A DNA stretch of 64,000 nucleotides from Bradyrhizobium elkanii WSM2783 (GCF_000472865.1 NZ_AXAP01000025.1:36087-100086), one strand, 5' to 3'; positions 47,984 to 56,637 are shown, numbered from the stretch's first letter. The notes: generated by a model not told the origin, from the letters alone. Numbers and translations: made by a program.

Positions 47984-49249
47984 CTATTTCGCCCGCAGCT
48001 TCCCCAGCAGGGGCGACAGGAACGACCCTTTGGTTTTCTTGGTCTCGCCGCGGCCCGTCAGCCGCTGCGCGATCTGAAGGAACATCTCGATGGTGCGATG
48101 ATTGGCGGAGATCTCCGCGATCATCTGGCCGTTATTGGCGGCCGAGCCGAAGATCTGCGGATCGAACGGAATCGTCGCGATCGGCTCGGCCTCGATCGCC
48201 TTGGCGAATTCGGCGGCGTTGATCTCGGGGCGCTTCGGCACGCCGACCTGGTTGAGGCAGTAGAGCGGCGCGCGGTCGTTCGGCCGCGAGGCCTTCAAGA
48301 GGTCAACCAGGTTCTTGGTGTTGCGAAGGTTGGCAAGGTCGGGGACTGCGACCACCAGGATGTCGTCGGCGGCGATCAGTGCCCGCTTGGTCCAGCCCGA
48401 CCATTGGTGGGGGACGTCGAGCACGGTGCAGGGCATGGTGGTGCGAAGCGTGTCGAAGATCGCATCGAACGCCTCGGCGCCGAAATCGTAGACGCGGTCG
48501 AGCGTGGCCGGCGCCGCCAGCAGGCTCAAGTGATCGGTGCATTTCGACAGCAGCCGGTCGATGAAGGCGGTGTCGACGCGGTCGGGCGAGAACACGGCCT
48601 CGGCGATGCCCTGCGGCGGATCCTGGTTGTAGTCGAGGCCGGCGGTGCCGAAGGCGAGATCGAGATCGGCGACGACGGAATCCAGCGCCAGGTCGCGCGC
48701 GATCGCCCAGGCGACGTTATGCGCCACCGTGGACGCGCCGACGCCGCCCTTGGCGCCGACCACGGCAAGGATGCGCCCGACCGCCTTGGCCTCGGGCGCC
48801 GAGAACAGGTTGCAGACCGAGCGCACCACGTCGATGGCGACAACAGGCGCGATCATGTAGTCGCTGACGCCGCGGCGCACCAATTCGCGATAGAGCGCGA
48901 CATCGTTGAGGCGCCCGATCACGATCACGCGCGTGCCGGCGTCGCAGACCGCGGCAAGTTGGTCGAGACCGCCGAGGATGTCGCCATTGGCCCCGGTTTC
49001 CAGGATGATGACGTTCGGCGTCGGCGCCGAGCGATACGCCTCGATGGCAGCGGCCATGCCGCCCATCTGGATCTTCAGATGCGCCTTGGCGAGCCTGCGG
49101 TCCTCGCCGGCAGACTGCACCGCGGCGGCGGTCTCCACCGTGTCGCAGAATGCCTGCACGGACACCCGCGGCGCCGGCGCGATATGTTCCTCCGTCGGCG
49201 GCGGGACGTCAGGCTGGGTGTCGGAATTCTGGCGCGCGTAGCTGATCAT
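47984..49249 (-). CDS. cpaE: CpaE/TadZ family pilus-localising ATPase
   Basis: A 421-residue MinD/ParA-like protein that positions the Flp machine at a pole. A receiver-like N-terminal domain (about residues 35-150) lacks an obvious phosphorylation triad, and the ATPase domain (about 160-400) begins VVGAKGGVGASTVAHNVAWA, a deviant Walker A with Gly-Ala-Ser-Thr where MinD has Gly-Lys-Thr-Thr. This deviant loop is common in CpaE/TadZ. ATG overlaps the cpaD stop by 4 bp. Confidence 0.92.
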   Translation of the reverse strand: MISYARQNSDTQPDVPPPTEEHIAPAPRVSVQAFCDTVETAAAVQSAGEDRRLAKAHLKIQMGGMAAAIEAYRSAPTPNVIILETGANGDILGGLDQLAAVCDAGTRVIVIGRLNDVALYRELVRRGVSDYMIAPVVAIDVVRSVCNLFSAPEAKAVGRILAVVGAKGGVGASTVAHNVAWAIARDLALDSVVADLDLAFGTAGLDYNQDPPQGIAEAVFSPDRVDTAFIDRLLSKCTDHLSLLAAPATLDRVYDFGAEAFDAIFDTLRTTMPCTVLDVPHQWSGWTKRALIAADDILVVAVPDLANLRNTKNLVDLLKASRPNDRAPLYCLNQVGVPKRPEINAAEFAKAIEAEPIATIPFDPQIFGSAANNGQMIAEISANHRTIEMFLQIAQRLTGRGETKKTKGSFLSPLLGKLRAK

Positions 49250-49995
49250 TTGCCCACATCGCTCAGCTTGGCCTTGTCGGCCTCGGGATAGGTCGTCGTC
49301 GTCGAGGTGCCCTTCCGGTATTTCGCGAAGGCGATGTCACGCCGCTCGGTGTATGGCGGCGTCTCCGCGCGCGGTTGCACGAGGTCACTCGGATTGTCGA
49401 CCATGGCGGCGAGGTTGCGCTGGTAGGCACAGCCGAAATTGTAATAGGGCTTGTTGTCGAAATAGCTCTTGTTGTTGATCGACGGTCCAAGGTCCTCCGG
49501 CCAGGTGCCGCACGGGCCGGCCACCGCCGAGATCCGTGCATAGTTGATCCTGATGGCCGCGAAATGGCGCGGATCCTCGGGGTGATACTGGCGCACGGCA
49601 ACCGCGCGCGGCGGCACGCCGGCGGCGGCGAAGGTCGCCTGGATCTCACGCAGGGAATCAGCGGCGGCGCGCGCATTCGGCGTACCGACCGGTGTGTCGA
49701 TGCTGATCGTGCCCGTGCCTTCGCGCAGCCAGGTCTGCGCCAGCCCCATCACGTCGGCGCGCTGTTCGGCGGTGAGGCCGCCGCGGCCGCTGCCGGCGAA
49801 CACCACGATGGAGCGGTCGGCTTCCTGGACTGCGATCGGATGGCGCAGGCGATAATCGTCGGGATAGCTCGCGAGCGGCGAATCATCCGTGTGCCGACAG
49901 GCACCGAGCGCCACGGCAATGCCGATCAGTACCCCGAGACGGGCGAGGGCGCGGCTGCGATCGGCGGAACGTTTGGATGTCAGCTTGGGTGTCAT
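49246..49995 (-). CDS. cpaD: CpaD family pilus assembly lipoprotein
   Basis: A 249-residue exported lipoprotein (lipobox LGAC, Cys near residue 33) of the CpaD family, probably an outer-membrane pilotin or secretin partner. The C-terminal part is typical: YARISAVAGPCGTWPEDLG, then FGCAYQRNLAAMVDNPSDLVQPR. ATG 49995 with GGCGGGA upstream. It is 9 bp after cpaC and overlaps cpaE by 4 bp. Confidence 0.93.
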   Translation of the reverse strand: MTPKLTSKRSADRSRALARLGVLIGIAVALGACRHTDDSPLASYPDDYRLRHPIAVQEADRSIVVFAGSGRGGLTAEQRADVMGLAQTWLREGTGTISIDTPVGTPNARAAADSLREIQATFAAAGVPPRAVAVRQYHPEDPRHFAAIRINYARISAVAGPCGTWPEDLGPSINNKSYFDNKPYYNFGCAYQRNLAAMVDNPSDLVQPRAETPPYTERRDIAFAKYRKGTSTTTTYPEADKAKLSDVGK

Positions 49996-50004
49996 CGTCC
50001 CGCC

Positions 50005-51480
50005 TCAGTCGGTAATGAAGCCGTAGGTGCCGCGGTAATTTCGCCCCGGCTCGGTACGGCCCGGCACGCCATAGATGCGGTTGATGCTGCCGAGGAAGTC
50101 GGCCTGCGGGTCCGAGGCGTTGGCAAAGCCGTCATCCGGTCGCGACAGGTCCTTCTGCGCCACCGCGCGCACGACATAGGGGGTCACCAGCACCATCAAC
50201 TCGGTCTGGTTGTTGACGAAGTCGCGGCTGCGGAACAGCGTGCCGAGAATCGGCAGTTGGGCAAGACCCGGAAAGCCGTTGATGGCCTGCTTGGTCTGCT
50301 CCTGGATCAAGCCGGCCATCGCCATCGCGCCGCCAGAGGGGATTTCCAGGGTCGTTTCCGCGCGGCGGGTCTTGATCGAGGGAATGGTCAGCGTGTTCAC
50401 TTGATTGGCGGTGACGGATTGCGAGAGCGTGATCGAATTGTCGTTCGACAGTTCGGACACTTCGGTCATCACCCGCAGGCTGATGCGGCCTTCGGTCAGC
50501 ACGACCGGAGTGAAGTTCAAGGAGATGCCGAATTTCTTGAACTGGATCTGCGTGATACAGACATGGGTGACGGGGTCGCAGGAGTAGCCTGCGGGGATCG
50601 GGAATTCGCCGCCGGCGATGAAGGTGGCCGACTCGCCGGAAATGGCCGTCAGGTTCGGCTCGGCCAGCGTTCGCACCACGCCCGCGCTTTCCATCGCGCG
50701 CAGCGTTGCCGATACCGAGGGGCTGGCGCCGAACGCGGTTGTCGCCGTGTTGTTGGGCAGCAGCGGGCGACCAAAGGCGGTGAAGGGGTTGTCGTTCCTG
50801 AAACTCACCACCGCGGTGCCGTAGTTCAGGTTGGCGGTGAGGTCGATGCCGAGCTGCTTGATGATGTTGCGCGCGACCTCGGCGACGGTGACCTTGAGCA
50901 TCACCTGGTCGCGGCCGCGGACCACGATCGAATTGACTACCTTTTCAGCGCCGCCGGCAAGCCGCGCGGCGAGATCGCCGGCCTGCTGCGCCTCGATCGG
51001 GCTCGAGGCCGTGCCGGTCAGCACCACGCCGTCGCCGACGCCGTCGATCTGGATGTCGGCATGCGGCAGCGCCTGGCGGAGCGCCGCGCGTACCCCATTG
51101 AGGTCGCGTTTAACGGCGATGTCATAGGCGGCGATCTGCGCGCCGGCAGAATCGAAGAACACGATGTTGGTCTGGCCGACCGCGGCGCCGATGATGTAGG
51201 CGCGCTGCGAGGAGCGGATCACGGCATTGGCGATCTTGGGATCGGCCACCAGCACGTCCTTGATGTCGCGCGGCAGGTCGATCACGACCGATTTGCCGAC
51301 CCCGAGCGACAGGAAGCGCGCACTGGCTTGACCGTCGGCCGCGGGCGGCGCCGCGACGCGGTAATCGCTCGCCACCACCGGCGTCAGGGCCGGGTTCAGT
51401 GTGAAGGCGACAGCGGCCGAAAACGACAGGGCGCGAACGACGAAAGCCCGCATCATCGATCGATTCCCCCAGCCCTTCAT
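50005..51480 (-). CDS. cpaC: Outer-membrane secretin CpaC/RcpA
   Basis: The secretin pore through which the Flp pilus passes, 491 residues from ATG 51480; 51456 is an alternative with a strong GGGGGA site. Signal peptide about residues 8-35; the pilus N-terminal domain (about 45-125; KSVVIDLPRDIKDVLVADPKIAN); a BON-like segment; and the secretin domain (about 230-440; ending LPILGTLFRSRDFVNNQTELMVLVTPYVV). The open frame extends far upstream in the opposite phase of cpaB and is not coding. Confidence 0.94.
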   Translation of the reverse strand: MKGWGNRSMMRAFVVRALSFSAAVAFTLNPALTPVVASDYRVAAPPAADGQASARFLSLGVGKSVVIDLPRDIKDVLVADPKIANAVIRSSQRAYIIGAAVGQTNIVFFDSAGAQIAAYDIAVKRDLNGVRAALRQALPHADIQIDGVGDGVVLTGTASSPIEAQQAGDLAARLAGGAEKVVNSIVVRGRDQVMLKVTVAEVARNIIKQLGIDLTANLNYGTAVVSFRNDNPFTAFGRPLLPNNTATTAFGASPSVSATLRAMESAGVVRTLAEPNLTAISGESATFIAGGEFPIPAGYSCDPVTHVCITQIQFKKFGISLNFTPVVLTEGRISLRVMTEVSELSNDNSITLSQSVTANQVNTLTIPSIKTRRAETTLEIPSGGAMAMAGLIQEQTKQAINGFPGLAQLPILGTLFRSRDFVNNQTELMVLVTPYVVRAVAQKDLSRPDDGFANASDPQADFLGSINRIYGVPGRTEPGRNYRGTYGFITD

Positions 51481-51497
51481 TCCCTGCGCCCTTTCGC

Positions 51498-52295
51498 TCA
51501 CTTCTGTACCGTTTGCGGGCTGGCGATGCCGTACCGGATGACGTTGATGCTTTGGCCGCGCCGGCGTGTTTGATTGTCGGCGTTGGCCTCGACGATATTG
51601 ACGTCGGCGATGCTGCGCAGCGCCAGCGTCAGCGTGCCGCTCTGGCGCGCACGCGCCAGCGTTTCCGCCTGTTCGGGCTTGAGCTCGAGCGTCACGGTCT
51701 TGCCGATCAGCGCGCTGGTACCGTCCTTCTCCTTCGGCGCCTGGTCGATCGCGAGCACGCGGACATTGCTCAGGATGATCTCCGAATTGACGATGTCTGC
51801 GCCCTGGCCGTCCGGGTTCTTCTCGCGCCGGGAGAGAATGACGTCGACCCGGTCGTTCGGCAGGATGAAGCCGCCGGCAGCGGTCTCCGGCGAGATTTCG
51901 GTCGAAATCGCGCGCATGCCGGACGGCAGGATCGCGGCCATGAAGCCGCTGCCATCGGCCTTCACCAGCTTCTGCTCGCGGATCGGCTCGCCGGCGATGA
52001 AGGGGGCGCGGGCAATCGAGCCGATGACGTCCTTCATGGCGTCGGCCTTGCCGTCGCGCCGCATATACGAGCCGCTCGCGCTCGAGGCTGGCCAGGTCTG
52101 CCACTGCAAATCGTCGGCCTTGACCGACTGGCCTAGACCGATGTCGGACTTCGCGACGAGAATGTCGATGGTTGGCAGTTGCGCCGCCGGCTGGGATTTG
52201 GGAGCGGGCTGGTTATTGCTTCCGCTCGCCAGATACAGGGCCGCGAGGCCGGCAACGCCGGCGATAGCCAAGACCACAATGCGTGCGGTGTTCAT
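51498..52295 (-). CDS. cpaB: Flp pilus assembly protein CpaB/RcpC
   Basis: A 265-residue periplasmic protein anchored by an N-terminal helix (about residues 5-23). The SAF domain (about 45-110) and the RcpC/CpaB domain (about 115-235; GFILPNDRVDVILSRRE, GKTVTLELKPEQAETLARARQSGTLTLALR) are clear. It works with the secretin. 17 bp before cpaC and 128 bp after cpaA. Confidence 0.94.
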   Translation of the reverse strand: MNTARIVVLAIAGVAGLAALYLASGSNNQPAPKSQPAAQLPTIDILVAKSDIGLGQSVKADDLQWQTWPASSASGSYMRRDGKADAMKDVIGSIARAPFIAGEPIREQKLVKADGSGFMAAILPSGMRAISTEISPETAAGGFILPNDRVDVILSRREKNPDGQGADIVNSEIILSNVRVLAIDQAPKEKDGTSALIGKTVTLELKPEQAETLARARQSGTLTLALRSIADVNIVEANADNQTRRRGQSINVIRYGIASPQTVQK

Positions 52296-52423
52296 TACGC
52301 TTCACTTTCCACAGGACGACGCGACGGTTCCGCCGCCGTGATCGGCAGTTGACCAGCTATTCGTCAAAGCATGGTTAATGAGGCGTATCTAAATCGCCTT
52401 AACGGGCAGTTACTTCCGCCCTT

Positions 52424-52948
52424 TCAACGCATTACGAAATGCGCGAAGTCGACCGCCTTCATCCACCCGGTCTCGGGATAGATCACGAGCGCGCCAAGCG
52501 CGAGCGCGATGCCGTAGGGAATGCCGGTCTCCTTGGCGTGCAGCCGCAGCAGCCAGGCCTGGCCCAGCAGCGGGTAGGGCAGCGGCCATCGTCGGAACTG
52601 GAGCAGCAGCAGCGTCAGCGCGCCGCCGAACACGGACGCATAGAGCAGATAGGGCAGGAGATGATCGAAGCCGAACCAGAGCGCAGCGCCGGCTGCAACC
52701 TTGGCGTCCCCGCCGCCAATCCAGCCGAACGCAAAGCAGGCAAATCCAGCCGCGAGCACGGCGGCGCCGGCACCGGCATGCGAAAGCACCTCATAGAGCC
52801 CCATGCCGCTCGCAAGCGCGAGCACGACGAAGCCCGCCACGAGCGCCAGCGACACACGGTTTGAAATCGTCATGCTGACAAGGTCGCTTGCAGCCGCGAA
52901 CGCCATCAGTGCGGGAAACAGCAGCAGGCGAAGAATGTCGAGGATCAT
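52424..52948 (-). CDS. cpaA: A24 prepilin peptidase CpaA
   Basis: An inner-membrane aspartic peptidase that cleaves Flp prepilin and the TadE-like pseudopilins; 174 residues, about six helices. The two catalytic aspartates are in the ASDLVSMTISNR segment (near residue 22) and in the GGGDAKVAAGAALW segment (near residue 79, the conserved GxGD). No N-methyltransferase domain, as usual in this subfamily. Separate from cpaB by 128 bp, so it may have its own promoter. Confidence 0.94.
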   Translation of the reverse strand: MILDILRLLLFPALMAFAAASDLVSMTISNRVSLALVAGFVVLALASGMGLYEVLSHAGAGAAVLAAGFACFAFGWIGGGDAKVAAGAALWFGFDHLLPYLLYASVFGGALTLLLLQFRRWPLPYPLLGQAWLLRLHAKETGIPYGIALALGALVIYPETGWMKAVDFAHFVMR

Positions 52949-53032
52949 GTGATTACGCGAGCCCGAGCGGTCAGGATGAGTGGCGCCTCGAATCTAGCCG
53001 CGAGAGATGAATAATCGGCGAAGGCCGGCACG

Positions 53033-53179
53033 TCACCAGACTGCCGCAATGCGCCAGGCGAGCGTGACAACTGCCAGTGCCAGGGCGACGCAGACGATCT
53101 GTGCGGATGCGTCGTTCAGATGACCGGCGCGAAAGGAGGCCTTTGTCGCCGCAAGTCGTGGAACGGTTGATCTACGCAT
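53033..53179 (-). CDS. Hypothetical small membrane ORF between pilin and cpaA (48 aa)
   Basis: An open frame of 48 codons with ATG 53179, a basic N-terminus (MRRSTVPRLAATKASFR) and one hydrophobic helix (about residues 28-47, IVCVALALAVVTLAWRIAAV). There is no convincing ribosome site (GCGAAAAT precedes the ATG). It lies between the pilin terminator and cpaA on the same strand. It may be real, as a small Tad-locus membrane protein, or chance; I do not recognise the family. Confidence 0.35.
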   Translation of the reverse strand: MRRSTVPRLAATKASFRAGHLNDASAQIVCVALALAVVTLAWRIAAVW

Positions 53180-53207
53180 ATTTTCGCGGTTCAACTCGAC
53201 GAATAAG

Positions 53208-53237
53208 ACAAAGGCCCCGGATCGCCGGGGCCTTTGT
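53208..53237 (-). terminator. Intrinsic terminator of the pilin gene
   Basis: A 13-bp perfect stem ACAAAGGCCCCGG (53208-53220) with 53225-53237, loop ATCG, starting 16 bp after the pilin stop. On the minus strand it ends in TTTGT-C. It separates high-level pilin mRNA from the cpaA-tadC genes. Confidence 0.85.
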
Positions 53238-53252
53238 GCCGAAAAGAGCCGA

Positions 53253-53417
53253 TTACTTCAGCCCGTTGTCCACTTGGACCAACTTGGCGTTGAGATCGGT
53301 GCCGATGACTCGAAGGGTGCCAATGATCACGACGGCAATGAGGGCGGCGATCAGGCCGTATTCGATGGCGGTCGCGCCGGATTCGTCCTTAATGAAACGC
53401 GAAACGAGGTTCTTCAT
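53253..53417 (-). CDS. flp: Flp family type IVb prepilin
   Basis: The major pilin subunit of the Tad pilus, 54 residues before processing: short basic leader (MKNLVSRFIKDESG), cleavage site after Gly14, then the Flp signature ATAIEYGLIAALIAVVIIG with Glu and Tyr at positions 5 and 6 of the mature protein. The mature pilin of 40 residues has one N-terminal helix and a short polar tail. Start ATG 53417 is preceded by GGAGCAA. It is below usual ORF-finder cutoffs. It is the only Flp gene in the window. Confidence 0.93.
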   Translation of the reverse strand: MKNLVSRFIKDESGATAIEYGLIAALIAVVIIGTLRVIGTDLNAKLVQVDNGLK

Positions 53418-53860
53418 AGATTGCTCCTGGTGTGCACGTGGCTGGTCGAACTTAGCGTTTTGGTCTCCCCGGCGTTCTCAGCACCGTGACCATGCACGCG
53501 AACCTAGGGGTGCGACAATTGCGCAGCAGTTAATTCGATTGCAGAAAGATCGTACCAAATTTGACAGTTCCGACGCAGAGTCAACGCGGGCTTAAGACAA
53601 TCCGTAAAATGCACATATGCTGGGTTGGATGAGACTCGATCGTGCTCCTCTGTGGAGCGCCACGCCAAGAATGCAGCGATCGCGTCCGTGCCGCCTCGCG
53701 ATTGATCCTCACCGGGCAGGCGTCTCCGGAAATGAATGCGGATGAAATTGCGGAAGCGCTTTTTGCACTTCGTTCATGAATTGTTGTCAGTTTAGCTTTG
53801 TCGGGTGTCGCTTCCGCTGCGTATCGCGGTTGCCGGCTTGTCAATGCCCCGGGGTAGAGT
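53418..53860. other. Long divergent intergenic region in the Tad locus
   Basis: About 440 bp between the pilin gene (minus) and the orphan secretin N-domain gene (plus). No convincing coding frame. TTGACT on the minus strand near 53584 and other weak boxes could form promoters, but none is clear. This is the most likely place for regulation of the pilus in both directions. Confidence 0.4.
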
Positions 53861-54373
53861 ATGTCGTTCAAGTCAGAGCGTGTCCGCACGTTGGCGGGTC
53901 TTGCCTTCAGCCTTCTCGCAGCCGCCGCGGCATGGCCTTCCGCAAGCTTTGCCGCGGCCGATCCTGATCGGATCGAGGTCAATGTCGACCAGGCCAAGCT
54001 CGTCAAGCTCCCGACCGGCATCGCCACCATCGTGGTCGGCAACCCCATGATCGCCGATGTGACGCTGCAGACCGGCGGCGTCGTGGTCGTCACGGGCAAG
54101 GGCTACGGCGCCACCAATTTCATCGCGATGGACCGCAACGGCGAGATCCTGGTCGACCGCCAGATCCAGGTCCAGGGCCCGAGCGACCAGCTCGTCACCG
54201 TCTATCGCGGCATCGAGCGGGAATCCTATAGCTGCATGCCGATCTGCCAGCGCCGCGTGACGCTCGGCGACGGCGAGAACTACTTCAAGTCCACGATCGA
54301 TCAGGCCGGCTCGCTCAGCACCCAGGCAAGCGGGCAGGGCGGGACCGCCCCCAAACCGTCATCCCCCAACTAA
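53861..54373 (+). CDS. Orphan pilus-assembly (secretin N-terminal) domain protein
   Basis: A 170-residue exported protein: signal peptide to about residue 32 (Ser-Phe-Ala-Ala), then one CpaC-type N-terminal domain (about 36-105: DQAKLVKLPTGIATIVVGNPMIADV), the same domain that begins the secretin CpaC, but no secretin domain. A C-terminal region (about 115-170) has a Cys-x3-Cys pair (SCMPICQRR) and a Ser/Gly/Gln-rich tail. It may bind the secretin or pilus in the periplasm (inference). ATG 53861, 157 bp before the TadE gene. Confidence 0.85.
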   Translation: MSFKSERVRTLAGLAFSLLAAAAAWPSASFAAADPDRIEVNVDQAKLVKLPTGIATIVVGNPMIADVTLQTGGVVVVTGKGYGATNFIAMDRNGEILVDRQIQVQGPSDQLVTVYRGIERESYSCMPICQRRVTLGDGENYFKSTIDQAGSLSTQASGQGGTAPKPSSPN

Positions 54374-54530
54374 CGAAACCTGCAGAGGCCGTCGGCGGCG
54401 GCCTTGCGCTGTCCGCCCATGCTTAACGCCGGCCTAACGGAACGGGTCGTGCTGTCGCGATCCGACGAAACATTTCGACAATCTGTTTCAGATAATCGTT
54501 GCGGCACCACCCCGCTACGAGACTCCTCCG

Positions 54531-55112
54531 ATGCCACAGCCTCCAGGCTCTTTCCGGAAATTGTTGCGCCGGTTTCGCCGCGATCGTCGCGGCGTAACCG
54601 CCGTCGAATTCGCCCTCGTCGCTCCGGTGTTCTTCGTGTTGTTGTTTGCGATCATCGAGACGGCGCTGATATTCTTCGCCGGCCAGGTGCTCGAGACGAT
54701 CACCCAGGATTCCGCGCGCTTGGTCCTGACCGGACAGGCGCAAAGCGGCTCGCTCAGTCCGCAGGACTTCAAGAATGCGGTCTGCGCCCACAAGCTCAGT
54801 TTCATGTTCGACTGCAAGGGCATCTATGTCGACGTTCGTAGTTACCCGCAGGTCAACGTGATCAAAATCCCTAACCAGATCGGTTCGGGCGGCGCCTTCA
54901 TCGATGATATGAAATACTGTCCTGGCCAAGACGGCAATTTCGTCGTGGCCAGGTTGTTCTATCAGTGGCCCGTCATCGTCACCAAGATGCTCAACTTTGG
55001 AGACGTGCTCGGCTACGACCCCTCCAATCTGAATGGCAGCAAACGCCTGTTGTCGGCAATCGCGGTCTTCAGGAACGAGCCCTTCCTAAATGGCGGGACG
55101 ACATGCTCATGA
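54531..55112 (+). CDS. tadE: TadE-like pseudopilin
   Basis: A 193-residue minor pilin-like protein with the TadE signature after a basic leader: RRGVTAVEFALVAPVFFVLLFAIIE (residues about 19-43), where the Gly-x5-Glu-Phe cleavage motif is visible. The rest is a periplasmic domain with several cysteines. Substrate of CpaA. The stop overlaps the next start region (an ATGA at 55109-55112), so the pair is coupled. Confidence 0.9.
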   Translation: MPQPPGSFRKLLRRFRRDRRGVTAVEFALVAPVFFVLLFAIIETALIFFAGQVLETITQDSARLVLTGQAQSGSLSPQDFKNAVCAHKLSFMFDCKGIYVDVRSYPQVNVIKIPNQIGSGGAFIDDMKYCPGQDGNFVVARLFYQWPVIVTKMLNFGDVLGYDPSNLNGSKRLLSAIAVFRNEPFLNGGTTCS

Positions 55113-55759
55113 GCGAAACGATGAAAATGAGGTTTCTCTCATCGATCTGGCACGTGCGCCGCCAGGTCCGCAATCTCGTCAACGATTGCCGCGGCGTGGC
55201 AGCGACCGAGTTCGCGCTGATCGTGCCCATCATGCTGGTGCTGGTCTTCGGAACGGTCGAGGTCAGCTCCTTCGTCGCCATCCAGCGCAAGCTGGCGCTG
55301 GTGGCGCGCGCGGCATCCGACCTGACGTCGCAATCGCTGAACAGCGTCACCACCACGGACATGCAGAATGTCTTCGCCCTGAGCGGAGCAATCCTGTTGC
55401 CTTATTCCTTGACACCGCTGACCGCGACCGTCTCGGAAGTATTCATCGACAAGAATGGCATCGCGAAGATCCAGTGGAGCCAGTCGGCCACCGTCACAAT
55501 GAGCGGCTCGCCGACAGCCGCGCTTCAGAATTCGCCGCACAAGCCGAATGATACGGTACCGGTTCCACCGGGGTTATTGATACCGAATACCTGGCTGATC
55601 TGGAGCGAGGTCAGTTACAAATACAAGTCGCTAACTAGTTACGTGCTCAAGACCGACATTCCATGGCAAGACCAAGCCTACACCCGCCCGAGACAGTCGC
55701 CCTGCGTCGACTATCCGCCGCCCATCAAGCCAAGCAGTAGCTGCACGCCGGTTTCTTAA
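55103..55759 (+). CDS. TadE/TadG-family pseudopilin (second copy)
   Basis: A 218-residue protein with a longer basic leader and the same signature (CRGVAATEFALIVPIMLVLVFGTVE). ATG 55103 (GGGA at good distance) or 55109 (ATGA overlap with tadE) starts it. It occupies the usual place of TadG, but lacks the von Willebrand domain of long TadG proteins and is the size of TadE, so it is best called a TadE/TadG-like protein. Confidence 0.88.
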   Translation: MLMSETMKMRFLSSIWHVRRQVRNLVNDCRGVAATEFALIVPIMLVLVFGTVEVSSFVAIQRKLALVARAASDLTSQSLNSVTTTDMQNVFALSGAILLPYSLTPLTATVSEVFIDKNGIAKIQWSQSATVTMSGSPTAALQNSPHKPNDTVPVPPGLLIPNTWLIWSEVSYKYKSLTSYVLKTDIPWQDQAYTRPRQSPCVDYPPPIKPSSSCTPVS

Positions 55760-55762
55760 AGC

Positions 55763-55791
55763 GAGAAGCCGCGCGGTCGGCGCGGCTTCTC
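55763..55791. terminator. Bidirectional terminator between the pseudopilins and cspA
   Basis: A perfect 12-bp stem GAGAAGCCGCGC (55763-55774) with 55780-55791, followed by TTTG on the plus strand. It starts 3 bp after the pseudopilin stop and lies 55 bp past the cspA stop on the other strand. Confidence 0.85.
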
Positions 55792-55845
55792 TTTGTTCAG
55801 TGTTCTTGATGCGTATGGGCGCTGCGGACGCAGGCCCGTCGTCGG

Positions 55846-56058
55846 TCAGCCTGCCGAACGCAGGTTGTCGGCGGCGGATTTGCCGGACCGACGATCGGAC
55901 ACGATCTCGTAGGAGATCTTCTGGCCTTCGCGCAGCGTGCCCAAGCCAGCGCGCTCGACAGCGCTGATGTGCACGAACACGTCGTTGCCGCCGTCATCGG
56001 GCTGAATGAAGCCGTAGCCCTTGGTTGCGTTAAACCACTTCACGGTTCCCATGCTCAC
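55846..56058 (-). CDS. cspA: Cold-shock domain protein CspA family
   Basis: A 70-residue RNA chaperone of the cold-shock fold: RNP1 KGYGFI and RNP2 VFVHIS are intact, and the N-terminus is GTVKWFN. The GTG at 56058 (AAGGGA 7 nt upstream) fits better than ATG 56052. Bradyrhizobia have several csp paralogues, so cspA here is a family name. The 263-bp gap upstream may hold a long thermosensitive leader, but I cannot fold it. Confidence 0.92.
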   Translation of the reverse strand: MSMGTVKWFNATKGYGFIQPDDGGNDVFVHISAVERAGLGTLREGQKISYEIVSDRRSGKSAADNLRSAG

Positions 56059-56321
56059 GGGATAGTCCCTTCTCAGATAGACAAGTCAAAGCCCGCTTGT
56101 GGCAGGCTGGTGGATCGAATTTTGGAAGGGTCGTCAGCGCCGAACCGGGATACCGGTGGATGGCTAATGTCGTCCGGCCGAAAATCGATTAACCCGATAT
56201 TATGCGAAAAACGGGCCTAAAACAATCCTGACGTGCGCGGATTTCGTTCGAACGTGGAAACCGCAGGGATCGCGCAAGACATCAGGGCGTCGTGCGCGAT
56301 TCCGGACGGCTTCGGGGCACG

Positions 56322-56612
56322 TCAGCGGCGGCGGAACTGGCCGCCCCGTGGCGGCTGGCCGCGTGGCGGGCCGCCGGGCGAACTCGGGCGTTCATCCTTG
56401 TGACGGAAAATCAGCCGCCCCTTCTCGAGGTCGTAGGGCGACATTTCAATCGTAACCCGGTCGCCGGCCAGCGTCTTGATGCGGTTCTTCTTCATCTTGC
56501 CGGCCGTATAGGCGACAATCTCGTGTCCGGTATCGAGTTGCACGCGATAGCGTGCGTCGGGGAGGATTTCGGTCACCAGCCCCTCGAACTGGATCAGCTC
56601 TTCCTTAGCCAT
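56322..56612 (-). CDS. infA: Translation initiation factor IF-1 with C-terminal tail
   Basis: A 96-residue IF-1. The S1-like OB fold (residues about 1-72; MAKEELIQFEGLVTEILPDARYRVQ, then GHEIVAYTAGKMKKNRIKTLAGDRVTIEMSPYDL in two stretches) is complete. The last 24 residues are a Gly/Pro/Arg-rich tail (PRGQPPRGGQFRRR) not present in E. coli IF-1 (72 aa). Probably a second IF-1 gene in this genus, used in stress or cold. 25 bp after the helicase gene. Confidence 0.93.
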   Translation of the reverse strand: MAKEELIQFEGLVTEILPDARYRVQLDTGHEIVAYTAGKMKKNRIKTLAGDRVTIEMSPYDLEKGRLIFRHKDERPSSPGGPPRGQPPRGGQFRRR

Positions 56613-56637
56613 GTGGTTCTCCAGAATCGATAGACGG

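Noticed and set aside
47984..49249. CpaE as an inactive ATPase because its Walker A lacks the usual lysine
   Set aside because: The KGGVGAST form is common in CpaE/TadZ proteins, so it is a family trait and not a defect of this gene.
46349..49291. A 980-codon plus-strand open frame across tadB, cpaF and cpaE
   Set aside because: It crosses three well-supported genes on the other strand and has a low-complexity Arg/Asp/His-rich translation.
51481..52104. N-terminal extension of CpaC through cpaB
   Set aside because: It would remove the signal peptide from the N-terminus and overlap all of cpaB out of frame. ATG 51480 gives a normal secretin.
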